From: Myxococcus guangdongensis
GTDB taxonomy: Bacteria > Myxococcota > Myxococcia > Myxococcales > Myxococcaceae
Length of the DNA: 64,000 bases
Assembly (NCBI RefSeq): GCF_024198255.1
Contig: NZ_JAJVKW010000001.1
Location: 744,001-808,000, forward strand
Direction: 5' to 3'
Positions 58,769 to 64,000 of the stretch are shown piece by piece (position 1 is the first letter of the stretch; every line of letters begins with the position of its first letter). The notes under the pieces are model-generated. The model did no database searches. It saw nothing but the letters and a program-made list of their open reading frames with translations, and was not told the DNA's origin. The position numbers and the translations under genes are program-made.

Positions 58769-59614
58769 ATGCCCGAGGTGCGCTCCACCGGCGGTGCCCG
58801 CATCCGCTACGACGACGTCGGCGAGGGCGAGCCCACGCTGCTCTTCATCCCCGGCTGGTGCACGCGCCGGGACGTCTTCGCGTCCCTGGTCCCCCTGTGC
58901 TCCTCGCGACACCGCGTCCTCTGTGTCGACCTGCGGGGCCACGGCGAATCCGAGCCGGGTGAGGACGACTTCGACAGCGGCACGGTGCTCGAGGACTTGA
59001 AGGCCGTGGTGGAGGCCAGCGGCGCGAAGCAGGTGGTGCCGGTGACGGTGTCCCACGCGGGCTTCTGGGGACTGGAATTGCGACGGGAGCTGGGCGCGGA
59101 GCGGGTTCCCCAGCTCGTGCTGCTGGACTGGATTGTCACCGAGCCGCCGCCGCCCTTCCTCGCGACGCTGCGCGGCCTCATGTCGGAGCGCTGGGGACGC
59201 ACGCGCGATGCGCTGTTCAAGGAGTGGACGCGCGGCGTGGAGCACGGGGACGTGCTGCGCGTCATCCACGAGGACATGCTCGAGTTCTCCGAGGAGATGT
59301 GGGCCCGCGCGGCGCGCGAAATCGCCGCGGCCTATGCCCGGGAGGGCTCTCCCCTGCGCGCGCTCGCGGGACTGAATCCGTCGACTCCCACGTTGCACCT
59401 GTACGCGCAGCCGGACGCGCACGACTACCTGGAGACCCAGGTGGCCTTCGGCATGCGGCACCCGTGGTTCCACGTCATGAAGCTCCCCGCCGTCAGCCAC
59501 CTGCCCTCACTGGAGGTGCCGGCGCTGGTCGCGGCGGGAATCCAGGCGCTCGTCTCGGGGCGCCGGACAGCGGTGCGGACGGGGGAGACCCCGGACCTCT
59601 CCACCCCACGGTGA
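58769..59614 (+). CDS. Alpha/beta-fold protein resembling cofactor-free 2,4-dioxygenases (HOD/QDO/AqdC)
   Basis: 281 residues from ATG 58769 (GGGGAG upstream). Alpha/beta hydrolase fold with LLFIPGWCTRRDVFASL, VLCVDLRGHGESEPG, PVTVSHAGFWGLELRREL, LVLLDWIVTEPPPPFL and HPWFHVMKLPAVSHLPSLEV. The nucleophile elbow is V-S-H-A-G, not G-x-S-x-G. Trp30, Ser95-His96, Asp120, Trp142 and His244 line up in order and spacing with Trp36, Ser101-His102, Asp126, Trp160 and His251 of 3-hydroxy-2-methyl-4-quinolone 2,4-dioxygenase as I recall it. It may therefore cleave 3-hydroxy-4-quinolones such as PQS with O2 rather than hydrolyse esters. A divergence-free 79-base spacer leads to a TetR gene. Confidence 0.75.
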   Translation: MPEVRSTGGARIRYDDVGEGEPTLLFIPGWCTRRDVFASLVPLCSSRHRVLCVDLRGHGESEPGEDDFDSGTVLEDLKAVVEASGAKQVVPVTVSHAGFWGLELRRELGAERVPQLVLLDWIVTEPPPPFLATLRGLMSERWGRTRDALFKEWTRGVEHGDVLRVIHEDMLEFSEEMWARAAREIAAAYAREGSPLRALAGLNPSTPTLHLYAQPDAHDYLETQVAFGMRHPWFHVMKLPAVSHLPSLEVPALVAAGIQALVSGRRTAVRTGETPDLSTPR

Positions 59615-59654
59615 ACCCTCTTCCAGAGGACGAGTTGACGCCCCCCGTTCGCCT

Positions 59655-59684
59655 GTTTATAAGTTGGTCACACAACCAATAAAC
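59655..59684 (+). promoter_or_regulatory. AT-rich dyad upstream of the tetR-MFS operon
   Basis: Nested inverted repeats: GTTTA (59655-59659) with TAAAC (59680-59684), and TTGGT (59664-59668) with ACCAA (59675-59679). The 30-base AT-rich patch stands out in GC-rich DNA, directly before the TetR gene. Probable autoregulatory TetR operator overlapping the promoter. Confidence 0.6.
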
Positions 59685-59693
59685 AAGGCCACC

Positions 59694-60290
59694 ATGCCCC
59701 GACCGTCCAACACCGAGGAGCGCCGCCAGCAAATCGTCACCGGCCTTTTGCGCGTGATGTCCGAGCGGGGCTACGAGCGGGCCTCGGTCAACGAAATCGC
59801 GAAGGCGGCGGGGCTGAGCCCGGGGCTGGTGCACTACCACTTCAGCGACAAGCAGGAGATTCTGCTCGTGCTGGTGGAGCAGCTCGCGGCGCGCGGCAGG
59901 GCGCGGGTGGCGGCGAAGCTCGCGAAGCTCGCGCCCGAGGACACCCGAGGCCGCGTGGATGCGTTCGTGGACGCGTTCCTCTCGCTGGGCCCCGACGCGG
60001 ACACGAGCGCGGTGGCGGGCTGGGTCACCATCAGCGCGGAGGCCATCCGTCAGCCCGAGGTCCGCGCGGCTTATGAGCAGGTGGTGCGCGCGGACCTGGA
60101 GCAGTTGGAGGCGCTGGTCGCGGCGAGCGTGGGCAAGCGCAAGGCGAGAGCGCTGGCGGCGGGGCTCTTCGCGGCGGTGCAGGGGTACTTCGTGCTCTCG
60201 GCCAGTGCGCCGGGACTGGTGCCCGCGGGCACGGCCGCGAACACCGTGAAGCGCATGGCCGCGGGCGTGCTGGATGGGGAGGCGGCATGA
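59694..60290 (+). CDS. TetR-family transcriptional regulator
   Basis: 198 residues from ATG 59694 (AAGG upstream); a longer start at 59664 lies inside the operator dyad. The helix-turn-helix is clear: RQQIVTGLLRVMSERGYERA, SVNEIAKAAGLSPGLVHYHF, SDKQEILLVLVEQL. The C-terminal ligand domain (GWVTISAEAIRQPEVRAAYE) resembles the BetI/AcrR group. It probably represses its own operon. The last codon overlaps the MFS gene start (ATGA), so it most likely controls that transporter. Confidence 0.92.
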   Translation: MPRPSNTEERRQQIVTGLLRVMSERGYERASVNEIAKAAGLSPGLVHYHFSDKQEILLVLVEQLAARGRARVAAKLAKLAPEDTRGRVDAFVDAFLSLGPDADTSAVAGWVTISAEAIRQPEVRAAYEQVVRADLEQLEALVAASVGKRKARALAAGLFAAVQGYFVLSASAPGLVPAGTAANTVKRMAAGVLDGEAA

Positions 60291-61582
60291 GCCCGCTTCC
60301 ACAGCACACGCCGGGGCGTGAGGAGTTTGCCCCTCCGACCCCGGGGGCCTTCGTCACGAGTCCCCACCTGGGCACGGTGACGAAGCTCGGGCTCCTGTCG
60401 AGCCTCTACCTCTCGCAGGGGCTGCCCTTCGGCTTCTTCACCCAGGCGCTTCCCGTGCTGCTGCGCCACCAGGGTCTGTCGCTGCCCGCCATCGGCCTGT
60501 CGCACCTGCTCGCGCTCCCGTGGGCGCTGAAGTTCCTGTGGGCGCCGTACATGGACCGGCACGGCTCGGCGCGGTGGGGCCTGAGGCGCGGCTACATCCT
60601 CCCGCTCCAGTGTCTGAGCGCGGGTCTGCTGCTCTCGCTCGCGCTGCCCGAGACGACCGTGAGCACCCAGGTCCTGTTCGCGGCGGTGCTCGGCGTCAAC
60701 CTGCTCGCGGCCACGCAGGACGTGGCGACCGACGGGCTCGCGGTGACGCTGCTCTCCCCTTCCGAGCGCGGCTGGGGCAACGGCGTGCAGGTGGCCGCCT
60801 ACCGCGTGGGCATGATTCTGGGCGGCGGCGTGATGCTCGCCGTCTTCGATGCCGCCGGCTGGCGCCCCACCCTCGTGGCCCTCGGGCTCATGCTGCTCGT
60901 CGCCACCCTCCCCGTGGCCCTCTACCGCGAGCCCCCCTCCGAGCCCCCGCCCCGCATGAGCCTGGGCCTCGGCTGGTGGCTGCGACGCCCGGGCGCCGGG
61001 ACGTGGCTCGCCCTGCTCGTCGTCTACAAGGCCGGTGAAGCGCTGGCCACGGGCATGCTGCGCACCTTCCTCGTCGACCGGGGCCTGACGCTCACGGACA
61101 TCGCATGGCTGCTCGGTGGCGTGGGCTTCACCGCGGGCCTGGTGGGCGCGCTCCTCGGGGGCAGTCTCGTGGTGAAGCTCGGACGCAAGAGAGCCCTGCT
61201 CCTGTTCGGCGCCCTCCAGGCCACCGCCGTGCTGCTGTACGCGCTCGTCTCCAGCGGCGCCGTGTCGGGGCTGCCCTGGCTCACCGCCGTCTGCGCCGTG
61301 GAGCACGTGGCCAGCGGCATGGCCACCGCCGCCGTCTTCACCGCGATGATGGACGTGTGCCGCCCCGACCACGCCGCCACCGACTACACCGTGCAGGCCT
61401 CGCTCGTCGTGCTCGCCACGGGCGCGGCGGCGGCGCTCAGCGGATTCAGCGCGCAGGCCCTGGGCTACACGGGCCACTTCATCCTGGCCGCGGCCCTCTG
61501 CGTCGCGGGCACCCTCTTCGTCACCCTCGCCTTCCCTCCACCCCACGCGCTCACGCCCGGCCCCCCCGAGGTGTCGCCATGA
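60287..61582 (+). CDS. AmpG-like major facilitator superfamily transporter
   Basis: 431 residues with about 12 hydrophobic helices. Start of the membrane part: LGLLSSLYLSQGLPFGFFTQ, then LPWALKFLWAPYMDRHGSAR (the MFS loop motif in AmpG/acetyl-CoA transporter form), ATQDVATDGLAVTLLSPSER (AmpG family signature around TM4), and YKAGEALATGMLRTFLVDRG. AmpG imports muropeptides, but this family also includes other importers/exporters. Control by an adjacent TetR fits efflux or uptake of a small ligand. Overlaps tetR and coaD by 4 bases each. Confidence 0.88.
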   Translation: MSPLPQHTPGREEFAPPTPGAFVTSPHLGTVTKLGLLSSLYLSQGLPFGFFTQALPVLLRHQGLSLPAIGLSHLLALPWALKFLWAPYMDRHGSARWGLRRGYILPLQCLSAGLLLSLALPETTVSTQVLFAAVLGVNLLAATQDVATDGLAVTLLSPSERGWGNGVQVAAYRVGMILGGGVMLAVFDAAGWRPTLVALGLMLLVATLPVALYREPPSEPPPRMSLGLGWWLRRPGAGTWLALLVVYKAGEALATGMLRTFLVDRGLTLTDIAWLLGGVGFTAGLVGALLGGSLVVKLGRKRALLLFGALQATAVLLYALVSSGAVSGLPWLTAVCAVEHVASGMATAAVFTAMMDVCRPDHAATDYTVQASLVVLATGAAAALSGFSAQALGYTGHFILAAALCVAGTLFVTLAFPPPHALTPGPPEVSP

Positions 61583-62076
61583 CCATCGCCGTCTACGCAG
61601 GCAGCTTCGACCCTGTCACCGCCGGGCATCTGTCCGTCATCCGACAGGCCGCGCGACTGTTCAGCCACGTCGTCGTCATCGTCGCCATCAACCCCGCGAA
61701 GAACACGCTCCTGTCCCCCGACGAGCGCGTCGCCCTGGTGCGAGAGGCCGTGGCCCTCCACCCCAACGTCACGGTGGCGTGGACCGAGGGGCTCATCGTC
61801 GACTACGCGCGGGCCATCGGCGCCAGCGTCCTGCTCCGCGGCGTCCGGGGCGCGACCGACGCACAATTCGAAACGGAGCTCGCGCACAACAACCGCGTGC
61901 TCGCGCCCGAAATCGCCACCCTCTTCCTCCCCGCGGAAGCACACCTCGCCGAGGTGAGCAGCAGCAGCCTCAAGGCGCGCGTCACCCGGGGCGAGGACGT
62001 TTCCGACTTCTGTCCTCCCGCCGTCGCGGCGAAGCTGCGCGAGCGTCTCCACCCGTCCCACCGGAGCCAGCCATGA
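61579..62076 (+). CDS. coaD: Phosphopantetheine adenylyltransferase
   Basis: 165 residues, full length; ATG in the ATGA overlap with the MFS gene. Fourth step of coenzyme A synthesis (4'-phosphopantetheine + ATP). Motifs: VYAGSFDPVTAGHLSVIRQA (T/H-x-G-H nucleotidyl site), VVIVAINPAKNTLLSPDERV, LLRGVRGATDAQFETELAHN, LPAEAHLAEVSSSSLKARV. An essential housekeeping gene placed third in a TetR-controlled chain, which is unusual; it may also have its own promoter inside the MFS gene. Confidence 0.95.
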   Translation: MTIAVYAGSFDPVTAGHLSVIRQAARLFSHVVVIVAINPAKNTLLSPDERVALVREAVALHPNVTVAWTEGLIVDYARAIGASVLLRGVRGATDAQFETELAHNNRVLAPEIATLFLPAEAHLAEVSSSSLKARVTRGEDVSDFCPPAVAAKLRERLHPSHRSQP

Positions 62077-62819
62077 GCATGACTTTCATCCCCCTGGGTG
62101 TCGGTGACGCCTTCTCCGCCCTCCACTACTCCTCGTGCCTGACGGTGGAGGTCGACGACCAGGTGCTCCTCATCGACTGTCCCCACCCCATCCGGAAGAT
62201 GATGCGCGAGGCGTCGCTCACCTCCGGCGTCCCGCTGGACGTGGACCGCGTCAGCGCCGTGGCCCTCACCCACCTGCACGCGGACCACGCCTCGGGCCTG
62301 GAGGGCCTGGGCTACTTCTCCTTCTTCATCCTGAGAAAGAAGCTGGAGCTGCTCGCGCACCCGGACGTCGCCGAGCGCCTGTGGGAAGGCCACCTGGCCG
62401 CGGGCATGGAGTGCCTCATCGAGAAGCGCGGCGAGGCCCCCAACCCCAAGCACTTCGAGGACTACTTCGAGCACACGCCCCTCTCCACCGAGTCGGCCGT
62501 GCGCCACGGGCCCTTCCTCATCGAGGCGCGGATGACGTACCACCACGTGCCCACCACCGCGCTGCGCATCCACGCGGGCGGACGGTGCCTGGGGTACAGC
62601 GCGGACACCGCCTTCGACGAGGGCCTCATCGACTGGCTGTCGCGCGCGGACCTCGTCATCCACGAGACGAACTACGGCGTGCACACGCCCTACGAGAAGC
62701 TCGCCGCGCTGCCGGAGGGGCTGCGCGCCCGGATGCGCCTCATCCACTACCCCGACGACTTCGACACGGCCGCGAGCGTCATCGAGCCGCTCCAGCAGGG
62801 CCGCCGCTACACCGTGTGA
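62073..62819 (+). CDS. MBL-fold metal-dependent hydrolase
   Basis: 248 residues; ATGA overlap with coaD. Metallo-beta-lactamase fold: MTFIPLGVGDAFSALHYSSC, the zinc motif ALTHLHADHASGLEGLGYFS (HxHxDH), LGYSADTAFDEGLIDWLSRA (bridging Asp), and VIHETNYGVHTPYEKL plus HYPDDFD, close to the RNase Z/ElaC-like and phosphodiesterase branch. No nuclease exosite arm is recognised, so substrate is open. Last gene of the chain; a hairpin follows. Confidence 0.88.
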   Translation: MSMTFIPLGVGDAFSALHYSSCLTVEVDDQVLLIDCPHPIRKMMREASLTSGVPLDVDRVSAVALTHLHADHASGLEGLGYFSFFILRKKLELLAHPDVAERLWEGHLAAGMECLIEKRGEAPNPKHFEDYFEHTPLSTESAVRHGPFLIEARMTYHHVPTTALRIHAGGRCLGYSADTAFDEGLIDWLSRADLVIHETNYGVHTPYEKLAALPEGLRARMRLIHYPDDFDTAASVIEPLQQGRRYTV

Positions 62820-62826
62820 CGAGCCT

Positions 62827-62856
62827 CCGGGCGCCCGAGTGAAGCCGGGCGCCCGG
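62827..62856. terminator. Bidirectional hairpin between the MBL and GH13 genes
   Basis: CCGGGCGCCC (62827-62836) and GGGCGCCCGG (62847-62856) form a perfect 10-bp stem with a 10-base loop, 7 bases after the MBL stop and 16 bases beyond the convergent gene's stop. No T-tract. Confidence 0.6.
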
Positions 62857-62872
62857 GTGCGTCCTTCACGCG

Positions 62873-64000
62873 TTACTGCGAGAAGATGAGCAGCGAGTAG
62901 GGACCAATCGCGAAGGACGCGTTGTTGCCCATGCCGTCCTTGGCGCCGCCGTACGCCGTGGTGTTCGCCGACGCGGTGTTGCCGAAGTCACCCGAGTACC
63001 CGTTCCAGTCGCTGTTGAAGCGCAGGTACCAGGTGCCCGTGCGCGGGAAGCCGATGTTGTAGCTCGGGAAGTACGTCCCGCTGAAGTTGGCCACGATGAT
63101 GACGTCGTCGCCCGGGCCACCGTTCTCCCACCGGTGATAGGCAATCACCTTGCCGGAGTTGTTCACGTGGTGGACGTTGACGTTGCCACCGCGCAGGCCG
63201 CGCGTGTTGTTGCTCCAGTTGCGGCGCAGGCGGATGAGGTCGCGGTACAGGGTCTGGATGCCGCCGTAGGTGGTCAGCTTGCCCCAGTCCACCGGGTCGC
63301 CGTCCGCGAAGAAGCCGTCCTCGAGAATCTCCTGACCCTGGAAGATCATCGGGATGCCCGGAGACGTCATGGTGATGCCCGCGGCCAGCGTGGAGCGCTT
63401 CTTCGCCGCCCAGCTGCCCGCGTTGCCCGGCCAGATCTCCTCCGGCACGCGGGCGTGGCCGTTGGCCACCTCGTCGTGGCTCTCCGAGTAGATGACACGC
63501 GCGTGCGAGCGCCCGCTGAAGCGCTGCGTAATCGCGTCACGCACCGCGTTCATGTTCCGGTTGGCGTCGTTCTGCTCGATGACCGCCGCGCGGATGGGGT
63601 GCACGAACTCCGCCGTCCACTGCGCATCGAAGCCCGCGCCGCCCGCGAAGTCGCTCGTGGCGTCGTTGGTGATGGAGTCACCGCCGCCGAAGTCCTCCGC
63701 GATGGAGATCTTCCAGGGCTTGTTCGCGTTGATCTCCCGGTTGACCGAGCGGAACACCTGCCACGCCGGCGCGATGTCGCCCGAGCCGTCGATGGTCCGC
63801 ATGTACTTCGTCGCATCCCAGCGCAGGCCGTCGCCACGGAAGTTGTCGAGCAGGTTCATCATCGAGTCGCGGATGTACGCGCGCACCTCGGCGCGGCCGT
63901 AGTCCGGACGCGTGTCGCCCCACGGCGTGGACTTGCGGTTGTCGGTGAAGAAGTACTCACCGCCGTTGCCCAGGCAGTCGCCGCTGAAGCACCACATGGG
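62873..64000 (-). CDS. GH13 alpha-amylase/branching-enzyme-like protein, 5' part outside the window
   Basis: C-terminal 375 or so residues of a glycoside hydrolase family 13 enzyme; the frame stays open to the window edge, so the N-terminus is missing. Catalytic regions visible: GDGLRWDATKYMRT (nucleophile Asp in G-x-R-x-D), WKISIAEDFGG (acid/base Glu), VIYSESHDEVANGHARVPEE (region IV, H-D-E). These and GIPMIFQGQEILEDGFFADG resemble 1,4-alpha-glucan branching enzymes and related secreted amylases. The C-terminal all-beta domain ends GPYSLLIFSQ. Acts on starch or glycogen. Whether it is secreted cannot be seen. Confidence 0.9.
   Translation of the reverse strand, partial: PMWCFSGDCLGNGGEYFFTDNRKSTPWGDTRPDYGRAEVRAYIRDSMMNLLDNFRGDGLRWDATKYMRTIDGSGDIAPAWQVFRSVNREINANKPWKISIAEDFGGGDSITNDATSDFAGGAGFDAQWTAEFVHPIRAAVIEQNDANRNMNAVRDAITQRFSGRSHARVIYSESHDEVANGHARVPEEIWPGNAGSWAAKKRSTLAAGITMTSPGIPMIFQGQEILEDGFFADGDPVDWGKLTTYGGIQTLYRDLIRLRRNWSNNTRGLRGGNVNVHHVNNSGKVIAYHRWENGGPGDDVIIVANFSGTYFPSYNIGFPRTGTWYLRFNSDWNGYSGDFGNTASANTTAYGGAKDGMGNNASFAIGPYSLLIFSQ

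Overview
The window is GC-rich (about 70% by eye, strong GC3 bias) chromosomal DNA. It most likely comes from a myxobacterium of the Myxococcaceae (Myxococcus/Corallococcus/Pyxidicoccus type). The pointers are a MYXO-CTERM surface-sorting tail on a phytase-like protein, many lipoproteins with Gly/Cys lipoboxes, a DUF2760/Hsp70/Hsp70 cassette, and the rpsB-tsf-pyrH-frr operon followed by a degenerate receiver-GGDEF protein. I see no transposase, integrase, phage gene, CRISPR array or rRNA. One tRNA gene is present.

Layout. 0.3-4.2 kb: two tandem paralogous lipoproteins, then a decayed S9 peptidase remnant carrying an in-frame stop. 4.2-5.4 kb: small lipoprotein, cupin protein, cold-shock protein. 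5.8-8.9 kb: operon of a Spy/CpxP-like His/Gly-rich protein, a small membrane protein, a response regulator and a histidine kinase. 8.9-12.6 kb (minus): heme O synthase, ABC ATPase, ABC permease and a cupredoxin-like lipoprotein. 12.8-15.2 kb (minus): membrane TPR protein. 15.3-15.5 kb: complete tRNA-Ala(CGC) unit with promoter and terminator. 15.6-20.9 kb: DUF2760 plus two unusual Hsp70s. 21.1-24.9 kb (minus): zinc-ribbon protein, 5'-nucleotidase, phytase-like protein. 25.0-33.9 kb: GDP-rhamnose-type sugar genes (gmd, rmd), a NADAR protein, and a glycosyltransferase island. 34.3-38.1 kb: a 1259-residue GltD-FNR fusion flavoprotein. 38.1-39.8 kb: lipoprotein, sixA, cyaY. 39.8-44.2 kb (minus): rpsB-tsf-pyrH-frr-pseudo-REC/GGDEF. 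44.5-47.4 kb: secA. 47.5-49.5 kb: RlmM-type methyltransferase and a second degenerate GGDEF protein. 49.8-57.0 kb (minus): M23 peptidase, PP2C phosphatase, recN, SWIM-SNF2 helicase. 57.1-62.8 kb: 2-hydroxyacid dehydrogenase-apt, an HOD-like alpha/beta-fold protein, and a tightly overlapping tetR-MFS-coaD-MBL chain. 62.9 kb to the end (minus): 3' part of a GH13 amylase/branching enzyme-like gene.

How genes fit together. Several operons are held by 1-4 bp overlaps (RR/HK; ABC ATPase/permease; GT/coiled-coil protein; dehydrogenase/apt; tetR/MFS/coaD/MBL; frr/REC-GGDEF). Convergent neighbours repeatedly end inside shared GC-rich hairpins. The most interesting items are the Hsp70 cassette, the HOD-like protein next to a TetR/MFS pair, the Nfn-like fusion, and the pseudo-receiver/degenerate GGDEF protein that keeps an RxxD I-site while tied to the translation operon. 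All functional assignments are by motif reading; no database search was run.
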